Numbered from the stretch's first letter, positions 48,218 to 57,567 are shown. The stretch: DNA of 64,000 nucleotides from Nevskiales bacterium (GCA_028698335.1 JAQVDP010000007.1:171823-235822); one strand, 5' to 3'. Program-made: numbers and translations. The notes: a model not told the origin generated them from the sequence alone.

Positions 48218-49027
48218 GTGATCCATCGATTCAGACGCAGCGGCGCCCTGGCGCTGGCCGCCCTGGGCTTCAGTTCAATGAGCTTTGCCGCAATGACCGA
48301 ACGCGCCGTGGACTACCCGATCGAAGGCCGCATGCATCGCGGCTATCTGATCTACGACGACAGCGTGTCGTCACCGCGCCCGCTGCTGCTGATGGTCCCG
48401 AACTGGCTCGGGACGACTGCGGCCAACCGCCGTCAGGCCACCGACATCGCAGGACGCGACTACGTCCTGTTCGTTGCCGACATGTACGGCAGGGACGCGC
48501 AGCCCGCGGACGGCGCGGCCGCCGGCGCCAAGGTCCAGGCGCTGTATGCCGACCGTCCGGAACTGCGCAAACGGGTCCGGGCGGGGCTGGCCCAGGCCGT
48601 CGCACAGGCCCGGGACGCAAAACTGGCGACGCCCCCGGGCCCGCCGGCCGCGATCGGTTTCTGCTTCGGAGGGGCGAGCGTTCTCGAACTTGCCCGCAGC
48701 GGGGCCGAACTGGCAGCCGTCGTCTCATTCCACGGCAACCTCTCCCTCCCCCCGGGAAAGGAGCAGGACGCCCCGATCACCGCGCCGGTCCTCGCCCTGC
48801 ACGGCGATGCCGATCCGTATGTCCGGCCCGCCCAGGTCGACGCCTTCGTCACCGAGATGCGCGACCGGAACGCCGACTGGCAGCTGGTACGCTTCGGCGG
48901 CGCGGTCCACTCCTTCACCGATCCCGACGCGAACACACCGGGCAAGGCGATGTACGACGCGAAGGCGGCGCATCGCGCTTTCTCGATGATGCGGGACCTG
49001 CTGGCCGAGGTGTACGCGCGCCGCTGA
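48218..49027 (+). CDS. exported dienelactone hydrolase-like protein
   Basis: A 269-residue dienelactone hydrolase family protein. The nucleophile elbow is GFCFGG with Cys (about residue 149), Asp is in HGDADPYV and His in GAVHSFT, a complete Cys-Asp-His triad. Most family members are cytoplasmic, but this one has a Sec signal peptide (core ALALAALGF, cleavage near SFA, residue about 25). It starts at GTG 48218 with a strong AGGAGG ribosome binding site seven bases upstream. It probably hydrolyses a lactone or ester in the periplasm; substrate unknown. Divergent from the large receptor at 44773. Confidence 0.88.
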   Translation: MIHRFRRSGALALAALGFSSMSFAAMTERAVDYPIEGRMHRGYLIYDDSVSSPRPLLLMVPNWLGTTAANRRQATDIAGRDYVLFVADMYGRDAQPADGAAAGAKVQALYADRPELRKRVRAGLAQAVAQARDAKLATPPGPPAAIGFCFGGASVLELARSGAELAAVVSFHGNLSLPPGKEQDAPITAPVLALHGDADPYVRPAQVDAFVTEMRDRNADWQLVRFGGAVHSFTDPDANTPGKAMYDAKAAHRAFSMMRDLLAEVYARR

Positions 49028-49043
49028 TCCGGCGCGGCGCCGG

Positions 49044-49973
49044 TTACTGCAACAGGGCGTCGACGACGGCCTGCTGCAACGCCAGCCAGGTGGTGCTGCC
49101 CGGAACCACCGGCTCGAAATGCCCGGCATTGCTGGTCACCCCGAGCGTCACCCGATCCCCGTTGGCCCGCGCGCGTTCGCTGTAGCGCAGCACCGTCGCG
49201 TCCGCAACGATCGGATCCAGACGCCCGTGCACGAACCACTGCGGAACGCCCAGGGGCAACAGCGCGATCGGCGATACCCGGGCGTAGCGCTGTGGTTGCT
49301 CGGTCGGGTTGCCGCCGAGCAGCGGCTCGACCGCGGCATGGCAGCTGTCCGCCGGTCCGATCCGGTACGATTCGAGATCGGTGATCGCGGCCAGGCCGAT
49401 CACCGCCTGGAGCTTGAGCGGATTGCGAACATAGAGCGCGTCGCCCTGGTCGATGCGCCCCCGGCTCGCCAGCCAAAGTGCCAGCTGCCCGCCGGCCGAA
49501 TGGCCGACCGCGGCGACTTTCTTCAGATTCAGCGGATAGGTCTGCGCCAGCACCCGCAGGTGATCGGTCGCGTGGGCGACGTCACGGAAGGTTTCGGGCC
49601 ACCCGCCGCCGTTGCCCAGGCGCCGGTACTCGATGGTCCAGGTCGCAACCCCAAGCGTGCTCAACGCTTCGGCGAGGGGACGAACGTAGTCGTAGTCATA
49701 GGCGGACTGCCAGCAACCGCCATGGATCAGGACCACGACCGGAAACGGTCCGGGCACCCCCGGCGGCAGCCTCAACTCACCGAACTGCTGGTCCTCCACA
49801 CCGTAGCGCAGGCGCGGCAAGGCGGCCGGCTTCGGCAACGCCTGAACCGCCGCCCAGTCCATCGGCGCGGAGTGCTCCGCGTCGGGCGCACGCGCGCTCA
49901 TCAGCGAACAGCTCCCCACCCCCAACCCCAGCACGCATGCTGCAACCGCAACGGCGGCTCCTCTCCACGACAT
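49044..49973 (-). CDS. lipoprotein alpha/beta hydrolase, kynurenine-formamidase-like fold
   Basis: A 309-residue alpha/beta hydrolase. The oxyanion motif HGGCW is near residue 85 and the nucleophile elbow GHSAGG near 158; the Asp is probably in HGRLDPIV and the His in AGHF. It has a signal peptide with a lipobox-like VGSCS (Cys about residue 22). The fold and HGG-W motif are shared by BD-FAE esterases and by kynurenine formamidases. Kynureninase lies just upstream on the same strand, which hints at formylkynurenine hydrolysis, but an envelope location argues against it. The 125-base gap to kynU weakens co-transcription. Confidence 0.8.
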   Translation of the reverse strand: MSWRGAAVAVAACVLGLGVGSCSLMSARAPDAEHSAPMDWAAVQALPKPAALPRLRYGVEDQQFGELRLPPGVPGPFPVVVLIHGGCWQSAYDYDYVRPLAEALSTLGVATWTIEYRRLGNGGGWPETFRDVAHATDHLRVLAQTYPLNLKKVAAVGHSAGGQLALWLASRGRIDQGDALYVRNPLKLQAVIGLAAITDLESYRIGPADSCHAAVEPLLGGNPTEQPQRYARVSPIALLPLGVPQWFVHGRLDPIVADATVLRYSERARANGDRVTLGVTSNAGHFEPVVPGSTTWLALQQAVVDALLQ

Positions 49974-50098
49974 GTCCGGCCATATCCCTTTTGACGCGCA
50001 TCCTGCGCGAGCGAATCGCCGCAGTATGCCGCCCTGTATCCGGAATTGCAGTCGGACAGCGGCGATTCGCGGGTAGAGGGGTCCATGACCGGCTCCGA

Positions 50099-51379
50099 TC
50101 AGGTCACCGTCCGCGGCGCGCGGAACTCGGGCCGGTCCCAGCTGGCGGTGAGGATGATCTCGGCCAGATGTTCGACCGCGTCCCAGACATCGACGTACCG
50201 CAGATACAGCGGCGCGAACCCGAAGCGCAGGATGTCCGGCGCGCGGACGTCACCGGTGACGCCACGCGCGATCAGGGCCTGCATGATCGGCCACGCCTGC
50301 GGATGGCGCAGGCAGACCTGCGAGCCGCGCTCGGCCGCGGCAGCCGGACCGAACGGGATCAGCGCGGCATCCCGCAGGCGCGCCCGGACCCGACCCATGA
50401 ACAGCTCGACCAGCCGCAGCGATTTGGCGTGGACCTGATCCATCGGCGCCTGCAGCGCCAGCTCCACGCCGACCTCCAGCGCCGACAGCGCCAGAACCGG
50501 AGGCGTCCCGCAGAGCAGCTTGCGGATGTCGTCCGCTCCCCGATAGCGCGGTTCGAACGCGAACGGCTGCGCATGCCCGAACCATCCCGACAATGGCGTG
50601 CTCAGCTGCGCCTGATGGGCCGATGCGGCATACAGGAACGCCGGCGCGCCCGGCCCGCCGTTGAGGTACTTGTAGCCGCAGCCGACCGCGAAATCGACGC
50701 CGTCCGCGGCCACGGACAGGGGGATGACACCGGCCGAGTGCGCCAGATCCCACAGGATCAGCGCGCCCTGCCGATGCGCGGCCTCGGTCAGCTCGGCCAT
50801 CGGGTACAGCACTCCGCTGCGGTAATTCACGTGCCCGAGCACGACCACGGCCGTGTCGCGATCGATCGCATCTGCAACGGACGCCCCCTCCTCGACCAGG
50901 CGCAGTTCGTACCGGTCGCCGAGCAGGCCGAGCAATCCCTCAGCCATGTACAGATCGGTTGGAAACTCGTCCGCGGCGACAACCACGCACCGCCGTTCCG
51001 GCCGCAGGCGCAACGCGGCGGCCAGCAGCTTGTAGAGATTGATCGAGGTCGAGTCAGCCGCCAGGGTCTCGCCCGGCCGGGCCCCGATCAGCCGGCCGAT
51101 CTTGTCACCCACCCGCTGCGGCAGATCGACCCAGCCGGCCCGATTCCAGCTCGACACCAGATCGTGACCCCATTGCGCCTCGATGACGGCCTGTACCCGC
51201 GCCGCCGTCTCCCGCGGCAACGCGCCCAGCGAATTGCCATCCAGATAGATCTGCCCTGCGGGCAACGCGAAGGCGTCCCGCAGCGGTGCCAGCGGATCGC
51301 ACGCGTCCCAGCGTCGCACCGCTTCGCGCGTGTCCGGCAGTCCCGTCGCCCCGTGGTCCGCATCGGTCTGCGTGCTCAT
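50099..51379 (-). CDS. kynU: kynureninase
   Basis: A 426-residue PLP enzyme (aminotransferase class V fold) that cleaves L-kynurenine to anthranilate and alanine, part of tryptophan catabolism. The PLP-binding Lys237 lies in GCGYKYLNGGPG, with conserved ADEFPTD (about 136-142), WDLAHSAG (about 210-217) and SGWFGH motifs. Length matches the family (about 415-465). No tryptophan dioxygenase or other kyn gene is next to it in this window, so the pathway must be completed elsewhere. It is divergent from chrA. Confidence 0.96.
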   Translation of the reverse strand: MSTQTDADHGATGLPDTREAVRRWDACDPLAPLRDAFALPAGQIYLDGNSLGALPRETAARVQAVIEAQWGHDLVSSWNRAGWVDLPQRVGDKIGRLIGARPGETLAADSTSINLYKLLAAALRLRPERRCVVVAADEFPTDLYMAEGLLGLLGDRYELRLVEEGASVADAIDRDTAVVVLGHVNYRSGVLYPMAELTEAAHRQGALILWDLAHSAGVIPLSVAADGVDFAVGCGYKYLNGGPGAPAFLYAASAHQAQLSTPLSGWFGHAQPFAFEPRYRGADDIRKLLCGTPPVLALSALEVGVELALQAPMDQVHAKSLRLVELFMGRVRARLRDAALIPFGPAAAAERGSQVCLRHPQAWPIMQALIARGVTGDVRAPDILRFGFAPLYLRYVDVWDAVEHLAEIILTASWDRPEFRAPRTVT

Positions 51380-51511
51380 GTCCTGCCGATTCTGATGCCC
51401 GCACCCAGCGTACCGCGGTCACCCGCCCGCCGCCTGGGGGAAATCCGCGCAGCTGCCATCGAACCGACCCGGGAGGCTGGCACAATACCTGACCTCCCGA
51501 TCGATTCGCCC

Positions 51512-52831
51512 ATGCCCGCTCCGCCCACACCCGTAAGGCCGGTCGCGTTCCGCGACGCCTGCAAAGTCTGGATGCGCATCGGCCTGCTGAGTTTCGGCGG
51601 CCCCGCCGGACAGATCGCGCTGATGCACCGGATGGTCGTCGCCGAGCGTGGCTGGGTCTCGGACACCCGCTTCATGCATGCGCTCAACTACTGCATGCTG
51701 CTGCCCGGCCCGGAAGCCCAGCAGCTGGCGACCTATCTCGGCTGGCTGCTCCACGGCGTCCGCGGCGGACTGGTCGCCGGCACGCTGTTCATCCTGCCGG
51801 GGCTGCTGGTGATGCTGGCACTGTCGATGCTCGTCGTCACCTTCGGCGACTTCGACACGATCCGGGGCGTGCTGTTCGGGCTGCAGGCCGCGACGCTGGC
51901 CATCGTCGTCGATGCCCTCGCGCGCGTGGGCCGGCGCGCCCTGAAGACAGCCGCCCACCGGATCACCGCCATCGCCGCGTTCGTGGCGCTGTTCGGATTC
52001 GGCGCGCCCTTTCCGCTGGTCATCGCGATGGCCGCCATGATCGGCCTGCTGGTGCCATCGGCCGCCACGACGGCGGACCCTGCCGACGCGCACCTCGCCG
52101 ACCCCCCACCGCCCTCGCGCGGCTGGTATCTGCGCACGATCGGCCTCGGCGTGCTGCTGTGGCTCGGTCCCGTCGCCGTGCTCGCCGCAGCGCTGGGCCC
52201 GACGCACGTCTACACCCAGGAAGCCGTGTTCTTCGGCAAGATGGCGATGGTGACCTTCGGCGGCGCATATGCCGTACTCACCTATATCGCGCAGCAGGCC
52301 GTCGAGGTCTACGGCTGGCTGCTGCCGACCGAGATGATCCAGGGCCTGGCGCTGGCCGAGACGACGCCAGGGCCGCTGATCCTGGTGTTGAGCTACGTCG
52401 GCTTTCTGGGCGGCTGGCGGCATGCCGGCCTTGGCGCACCACTGCTCGGCGGCGTCGGCGGCGCACTGATCGCCACCTGGGTCAGCTTCGTGCCCTGCTT
52501 CCTGCTGATCTTTCTCGGCGCCCCGTTCGTCGAACGCCTGCGCGGCAACCGCCGCCTCGCAGCGGCCCTGGCATCGATCACCGCCGCAGTCGTGGGCGTG
52601 ATGGCCAGCCTCTCGCTCTGGTTCGCCCTGCATGTCCTGTTCGGCGACGTCAGTCGCTGGCAGGCGTACGGGCTCGATGTGCCGGCGCCCCAGTGGCAGA
52701 CACTCGATCCTGCCGCGCTGGCGCTGGGGGCCCTGGCCATGATGGGCCTGCTGAGCGGGCGCCTCGGCGTCGGCCCGCTGCTGCTGCTGGCAGCAACAGG
52801 CGGCGTCCTGCTGCGCGCTGCCCTAGGATGA
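51512..52831 (+). CDS. chrA: chromate transporter ChrA (two-domain)
   Basis: A 439-residue CHR family membrane protein made of two homologous halves. The N-terminal half begins MRIGLLSFGGPAGQIALMH, the CHR signature, and the second half begins near FGKMAMVTFGGAYAVLTYI with PLLGG and TTPGP motifs. About ten membrane helices are predicted. Long ChrA proteins export chromate and possibly related oxyanions. It lies in the middle of unrelated genes, not next to a chrB regulator. ATG 51512 is chosen; the in-frame sequence upstream is antisense to kynU and non-coding. Confidence 0.95.
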   Translation: MPAPPTPVRPVAFRDACKVWMRIGLLSFGGPAGQIALMHRMVVAERGWVSDTRFMHALNYCMLLPGPEAQQLATYLGWLLHGVRGGLVAGTLFILPGLLVMLALSMLVVTFGDFDTIRGVLFGLQAATLAIVVDALARVGRRALKTAAHRITAIAAFVALFGFGAPFPLVIAMAAMIGLLVPSAATTADPADAHLADPPPPSRGWYLRTIGLGVLLWLGPVAVLAAALGPTHVYTQEAVFFGKMAMVTFGGAYAVLTYIAQQAVEVYGWLLPTEMIQGLALAETTPGPLILVLSYVGFLGGWRHAGLGAPLLGGVGGALIATWVSFVPCFLLIFLGAPFVERLRGNRRLAAALASITAAVVGVMASLSLWFALHVLFGDVSRWQAYGLDVPAPQWQTLDPAALALGALAMMGLLSGRLGVGPLLLLAATGGVLLRAALG

Positions 52832-53347
52832 TGCGGCCGAACCGGCCGGAGCGATCGCGTCCACCTGCGCCTGGCCGGGCCCCAGGATCTCGACCCTTCC
52901 GGTCCGTGATTTCTCGACGCGTCGCAGCGGATCGTCCGGGTCGGCGCGCGTGACATAGATCGAAACGGTCTGGGTCCGCAGGTTGTAGACCTCGCTGATC
53001 GTCTCGCCGTCGATGGGATCGACGCGATTGACGAAGAACACCGCGGGACCGACCCGGGTCATGCTGACCTGCTCGGTACCGCCCTCGCCCTTGTGTGGAC
53101 CGGTGAGCAGCTGCCAACGGGCGCTGGTTTCGGACACGTACTCGCGCTCGATGTACTCACCGTCGGGCATTGCATAGCGCACGGTCTTGCCGACCAGTTC
53201 CGTCACCGGCGTCTGATCGGCCTGAACCACGCTGTCGCCGGCGATACGGGTCAGACTCATGGCAAACGCCACGGCCAGCAATCCCGCCGCCAGAACCCGC
53301 TTGCTGCGACGGGTCCAAGGCTGTCTGCTACGTCCTCTTGTGCTCAA
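52823..53347 (-). CDS. exported protein with MoaF-like beta-barrel (tentative)
   Basis: A 174-residue protein with a signal or membrane-anchor segment (VLAAGLLAVAFAMSL, about residues 18-32). The mature part (about 45-140) has regularly spaced beta-strand segments (VRYAMPDGEYIEREYVSETSARWQLL, TEQVSMTRVGPAVFFVNRV, ISEVYNLRTQTVSIYVTRADP), similar in pattern to MoaF-type lipocalin-like proteins. This is a tentative family call. It overlaps the chrA 3' end by nine bases, convergently, so the two are independent transcripts. Confidence 0.65.
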   Translation of the reverse strand: MSTRGRSRQPWTRRSKRVLAAGLLAVAFAMSLTRIAGDSVVQADQTPVTELVGKTVRYAMPDGEYIEREYVSETSARWQLLTGPHKGEGGTEQVSMTRVGPAVFFVNRVDPIDGETISEVYNLRTQTVSIYVTRADPDDPLRRVEKSRTGRVEILGPGQAQVDAIAPAGSAASS

Positions 53348-53489
53348 AAGTCACTCATCCCCGGTGGTACATCACCGCCAACGGTCGAGCGTCAGGCGGT
53401 GTCGTTCTCCTCAGCATGCATATTCGACATGAATGCGGGCTGTCTGTTCCCCGGAGATCGGATCCATGCCGCGGGACGCTGCTCGGGGC

Positions 53490-53975
53490 TCACTCCACCA
53501 GGAATCGCGGCGCGAAGATCCCGGCGAAATCGGGGACTTCACGCAGGGACGGATCCTGGCTCAGCCACTGCCGGTAGTCCTGCATCAGACCATCGAGCAC
53601 ATCGCGACGGCTCACCACCCCCTGCAGGGTCTGGGCGACGACGACCGGCAGATGCCGGAATCCGTGCTGCATGAACACCGCCGCCAGGGTGTACAGATCG
53701 GTGGTCGGACTGACCGCCAACGGATGCCGCCGCATGACATCGGCCACGGTGATCTCGGGCTGCGCATGCAACTGACCGCTGGCCACGCATTCCATCAGAT
53801 CGCGCTCGGACAGGAAGCCGACGACGATCTGTCGCGTGAAGTCGGACTCCACCACCGGGGCGCTGGACACCCCCCGCTGGAGCAGCAGATCGGCGGCCTG
53901 TGCCACGCGCATCGACGCGACGACCGTCACCACGTCCGTGGTCATCACATCCTTCGCCTGCTTCGGATGCTGCAT
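53490..53975 (-). CDS. CBS-pair domain protein
   Basis: A 161-residue protein with two CBS domains (residues 7-65 and 72-130: AKDVMTTDVVTV...GVSSAPVV and VADVMRRHPLAVSPTTDLYTLAAVFMQHGFRHLPVV). CBS pairs bind adenosyl ligands or nucleotides and regulate attached domains; here there is no other domain, so the protein probably works through a partner or as a ligand-binding regulator. It does not appear to be in an operon. Confidence 0.9.
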   Translation of the reverse strand: MQHPKQAKDVMTTDVVTVVASMRVAQAADLLLQRGVSSAPVVESDFTRQIVVGFLSERDLMECVASGQLHAQPEITVADVMRRHPLAVSPTTDLYTLAAVFMQHGFRHLPVVVAQTLQGVVSRRDVLDGLMQDYRQWLSQDPSLREVPDFAGIFAPRFLVE

Positions 53976-54250
53976 GGTCCAACTCCGCTACTGTCTCCAG
54001 AGGGATCAGCCTAGCCAGGCGCGCACGGCCCGACACTGACGTGCGTCATCGGCCGCAGGCGGGGCACCGGGCCGGATCGGACGGTCACCCGGCGCCACCT
54101 GACACCCCGCATCTGACGGACAGGCCCGGGAAAACGGACGGACCGCCGTGTGTCCGTCGAGACCGGCCTTCGGTCCGCCGCGGACGCACGCCTCCACCAC
54201 AGCCCGCATCATCGTCGCCAGACCATTGCGCCCAATCGGCCCAGTAGCAC

Positions 54251-55594
54251 ATGGATCCTTCCTCCGCCGCCTTCACCGCATCTGACGATGCCGTCCGGCC
54301 CGCCCCGGTGGATCCGCTCGCGGACGTGGACCACGGCGACGACCCGCTTGAGGTCGATGCCCTGCAGCGCCGTCTGATCGGGCGCCTGGCAATCGCCTGC
54401 AAGGGGCTCGATCCGCGCCTCGATCGTGAACTGGGCGAACTCTCGGCCAGCGTTCGTGGCCAATGCGACGCTCACCACCTGCGGCTGCTGCTGGGCCGGC
54501 TGTCGCAGGCGATCGCACTGCTCCCGGATCCGGCCGCGCCGGGCACAAGCAGCCAGACGGACGAAAACCGTTCGCTGCTGCGCGCGCTGCTCAAGCAACT
54601 GAGCTTCCAGTCCGAGTTGATGCCGCGCGCCACCACGCTGGCGCAGGCGATCGACTCGGATCCCGAGATGCGGGGCGATGCAATCGCGTACCAGCTGGCG
54701 AAGCTGATCGCCGACGACCGCGCCAGCCTGCGCGCGGAGACGCGCGAGGCGCAGCGCCTGCTGGCGCAGGTCACAGCCCAGCTCGAATCGCTGGCGCGCG
54801 ATGTCGCGGTCGAGACCAAGGACCGCCAGGCAGCCGCGCGCAACAACGCCAGCCTCAACACCCGGATCACCCACGAGATGCAGGCGATCGACTCGAGCAT
54901 CCGCTCGGCGTCCAGCCTCGACGTGCTGAAGACCCAGGTCAGCAGTCGCCTCGAACAGATCGGCGCACACCTTCACACCCATCGCGAGCGCGAGGAACAG
55001 CGTGTCCGCGAGTACGAGCAGCACGCCGCGCAGATGCGGGCCCGGATCGCCGAACTCGAGCAGACTGCAACGTCGCTGCGCCAGTCAGCGGAACTGGGCC
55101 ACCAGCTGGCGCTGACCGACGCGCTCACCGGCATCCCCAATCGCATGGCCTACGAAAACCGCATGCGCCAGATCTGCGAGAACGCCGAACATCGCAACCG
55201 GCCGATGACGCTGGCGATCTGGGACGTCGATCATTTCAAGCGCATCAACGACAACTACGGCCACCCTGTCGGCGACAAGCTGCTGCGGATCATCGCGCAG
55301 CTGCTGTCACGGCAGGTCCGCGCACACGACCTCGTCGCCCGTTACGGCGGCGAGGAATTTGTGATGCTGTTCTGCGACATGAATGCCGTCGGCGCGCGGA
55401 CGCGCGCCAATCGCATCCGCGAGCTGGTCACCGAGCTGGACCTGCGCGCGCGTGGCGAGCCGGTCGCCGTGACCATCTCCTGCGGTCTCACCCAGCTGCG
55501 CGAGGACGACGATCCCGAGTCCGCCCTCGACCGTGCCGATCAGGCGCTGTATCGCGCAAAGCAATCGGGGCGCAATCGCTGCGTCGGCCTCTAG
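54251..55594 (+). CDS. cytoplasmic diguanylate cyclase with helical N-terminal domain
   Basis: A 447-residue GGDEF protein without membrane helices. The N-terminal half (about 1-270) is helical and ends in a long coiled coil (about 240-275, EREEQRVREYEQHAAQM). The GGDEF domain (about 280-445) has an intact GGEEF active site near residue 365 and a canonical I-site RAHD (RxxD), so product inhibition is expected. It is one of three GGDEF proteins in the window and the only fully cytoplasmic one. Confidence 0.93.
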   Translation: MDPSSAAFTASDDAVRPAPVDPLADVDHGDDPLEVDALQRRLIGRLAIACKGLDPRLDRELGELSASVRGQCDAHHLRLLLGRLSQAIALLPDPAAPGTSSQTDENRSLLRALLKQLSFQSELMPRATTLAQAIDSDPEMRGDAIAYQLAKLIADDRASLRAETREAQRLLAQVTAQLESLARDVAVETKDRQAAARNNASLNTRITHEMQAIDSSIRSASSLDVLKTQVSSRLEQIGAHLHTHREREEQRVREYEQHAAQMRARIAELEQTATSLRQSAELGHQLALTDALTGIPNRMAYENRMRQICENAEHRNRPMTLAIWDVDHFKRINDNYGHPVGDKLLRIIAQLLSRQVRAHDLVARYGGEEFVMLFCDMNAVGARTRANRIRELVTELDLRARGEPVAVTISCGLTQLREDDDPESALDRADQALYRAKQSGRNRCVGL

Positions 55595-55850
55595 GGCCAC
55601 CCCTCACTGCGGATCGTTTGAGCCAGGTCAATGCCGGTCGCCAACGGCATGGCGATCCTTGCCGTGCCGCCCGAGCCGCGATTCGTGAGTCGTGAGTCGC
55701 GCGCGGGATGCATCGGCTTTCATCCTTGGACATCATGCGCCAGCCGGCGATCGTGCTTTGCCACGATCCGGCGGCAGCGGCGTGATGCGGTGATGGACAG
55801 CGATCAAAGACACACGAACAATGCACCTCTCAAAGCGTCGGAGACCCACT

Positions 55851-56114
55851 GTGAGCGATCCACATCTTCAGAAAGCCATCGACGAGCTGCGCACCGAACT
55901 CGAGGCGCTGCCATCCGACGCCCCTGGGCGCGAGCGTCTGGTCGCTCTGCTCGAACAGGTCGAGGCCCACGCCGCCAGTGATCAGGGCACGGTCCCGCAC
56001 GAACCGCTGGTCGACGGACTCGATGCCGCCGTGACCGAATTCGAAGTCGAGCACCCGCGGGCGACCGCCCTGCTCCAACGCATCGTCTCGGCCCTCAGCT
56101 CCATGGGGATCTGA
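55851..56114 (+). CDS. DUF4404 family protein
   Basis: An 87-residue helical protein of the DUF4404 family, with the C-terminal FEVEHPRATALLQRIVSALSSMGI pattern. The function is unknown. I start it at GTG 55851, which has a GGAG ribosome binding site eight bases upstream; the in-frame ATG 55821 would add ten basic residues. It lies 88 bases upstream of the histone H1-like gene on the same strand. Confidence 0.88.
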   Translation: MSDPHLQKAIDELRTELEALPSDAPGRERLVALLEQVEAHAASDQGTVPHEPLVDGLDAAVTEFEVEHPRATALLQRIVSALSSMGI

Positions 56115-56201
56115 ACCCCGCCGGACCGGGGGCGCGCGATGCCTCGCAGCCTACCGGCGAACTGGCTATGCTCAACGTTCCATCGCAAGGGAGTCTCAAC
56201 C

Positions 56202-56582
56202 ATGGCAAAAGCAGCACCGTTCGATGCTCAACTCCAGGCCTTCGTGAAGAAACTCAACACCGCGGCCAAATCCGGCAAGAAGCAGGTCAGCTCGCTGCGC
56301 AGCAAGGCTGCGGATGCCGCGCTGCACTGGGTGATGTCACATGACAGCCGGGTCAAGGCGTTCAAGTCGTCCGTCAAGGGCACGCCGGTCGAAGCCGCGG
56401 TGGACAAACTCCTGACGCTGCTCGAACAGGAAGCCAAGCCGGCGAAGAAGGCCCCCGCCAAGAAAGCCGCAGCGAAGAAAGCGCCGGCAAAGAAGGCGGC
56501 GAAGAAGGCCGTGAAGAAGGCGACCAAGAAGGCGCCGGCGAAGAAGGCCAGCAAGGCCAAGGCCGCAACCCCTTCGTCCTGA
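56202..56582 (+). CDS. histone H1-like DNA-binding protein, lysine/alanine-rich
   Basis: A 126-residue protein with a short N-terminal helical domain (about 1-75) and a C-terminal tail (about 76-126) made almost entirely of Lys, Ala and Pro (repeated PAKKA/AKKA units). Such tails bind DNA non-specifically, as in AlgP and other H1-like bacterial proteins. The N-terminal domain (FDAQLQAFVKKLNTAAKSGKKQV) is not from a family I recognise. It probably affects chromosome packing. Repeats in the tail are imperfect, so they could vary in number between strains. Confidence 0.85.
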   Translation: MAKAAPFDAQLQAFVKKLNTAAKSGKKQVSSLRSKAADAALHWVMSHDSRVKAFKSSVKGTPVEAAVDKLLTLLEQEAKPAKKAPAKKAAAKKAPAKKAAKKAVKKATKKAPAKKASKAKAATPSS

Positions 56583-56741
56583 TGCCTGCCCCGTCCTCCG
56601 GGCCGCCGCCAGTCTGCGGCGGTCCGGAGGTCATGGACGCGGGCGCGCACCGGAACCCGTCCGCCGTCGCGCGGATGTCGCTGCCCCGGATCCACTGATC
56701 CGATCCTCCCCGCCGGCCCGAACACGATCCGCACCGACCCC

Positions 56742-57545
56742 ATGCCCCAGACCGACACGCCGGCGGCCCGCAACAAGTCGATCCGGGATACGCTGCGCCA
56801 TCTCTACGAGAGCGCCAGTCCGCGCGCGATGCGCATGCGCTGGGCGATGCTGGAGATCGACGCCCTACTCGTCGCGTTCTTCCTCGTCACAACCTTCGTC
56901 GAACACGGACAGTGGCTGATCACCGCCGACTACGTGATCGGATCGATCCTGCTGATCGAATGGATGGTCCGCCTCTGGATCAGCCGGGATCGCATCGGCC
57001 TGCTGACACAACCGATGGGCGTGCTCGACATCGCCGTGATCCTGTCGCTGTTCGCACCGTCGATCACCGAGAATTTCGTCTTCCTGCGCATTCTCCGCGC
57101 GCTGCGGCTGCTGCGCTCGTACCACGTGCTGCGCGAACTCCGGAAGCGCTACCGCTTCTTCACCCAGCACGAGCAGGTCATCTTCGCGGGCACCAATCTG
57201 ATCGTCTTCATCTTCATCGTGTCGGCTGCGGTGTATGCACTGCAGTACCGGGTCAACGAGCAGATCACCGACTACGTCGACGCGCTGTACTTCACGATCA
57301 CGACGCTGACGACCACCGGCTTCGGCGACATCGTCATGGTCGGCAGCGGCGGGCGACTGCTCGCGGCGGTGATCATGATCGTCGGCGTATCGTTGTTCCT
57401 GAGGCTGATCCAGGCGATCTTCCGCCCGAGCAAGGTCGATTACGAGTGCCCCGACTGCGGCCTCGCCCGTCACGATCCGGATGCGATCCACTGCAAGCAC
57501 TGCGGCCGGCTGCTGCACATCTTCAATACCGGGGATGCCTCGTGA
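56742..57545 (+). CDS. voltage-gated-type potassium channel with C-terminal zinc ribbon
   Basis: A 267-residue channel subunit. Residues about 35-175 form a voltage-sensor-like set of helices, including an S4-type helix rich in Arg (LRILRALRLLRSYHVLRELRKRYR, about 115-138). The pore follows, with selectivity filter TTGFGD (191-196), then the last helix. The cytoplasmic C-terminus is a double CxxC zinc ribbon (CPDCG...CKHCG, about 237-258), which is unusual for a channel. It probably works as a tetramer passing K+. The second channel gene starts 22 bases later on the same strand. Confidence 0.9.
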   Translation: MPQTDTPAARNKSIRDTLRHLYESASPRAMRMRWAMLEIDALLVAFFLVTTFVEHGQWLITADYVIGSILLIEWMVRLWISRDRIGLLTQPMGVLDIAVILSLFAPSITENFVFLRILRALRLLRSYHVLRELRKRYRFFTQHEQVIFAGTNLIVFIFIVSAAVYALQYRVNEQITDYVDALYFTITTLTTTGFGDIVMVGSGGRLLAAVIMIVGVSLFLRLIQAIFRPSKVDYECPDCGLARHDPDAIHCKHCGRLLHIFNTGDAS

Positions 57546-57567
57546 CGGCAGGCCCGCTGATGCCATC

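Noticed and set aside
49478..51511. long plus-strand extension in front of chrA
   Set aside because: The frame runs antisense through the lipoprotein hydrolase and kynU. ChrA homology starts only after the ATG at 51512.
53976..54250. c-di-GMP riboswitch before the third diguanylate cyclase
   Set aside because: GC-rich stem-loops are present, but not the conserved GEMM-I core or tetraloop receptor.
55684..55700. CGTGAGT tandem 7-bp repeat
   Set aside because: Only two short copies in non-coding sequence; too little to call a functional repeat.
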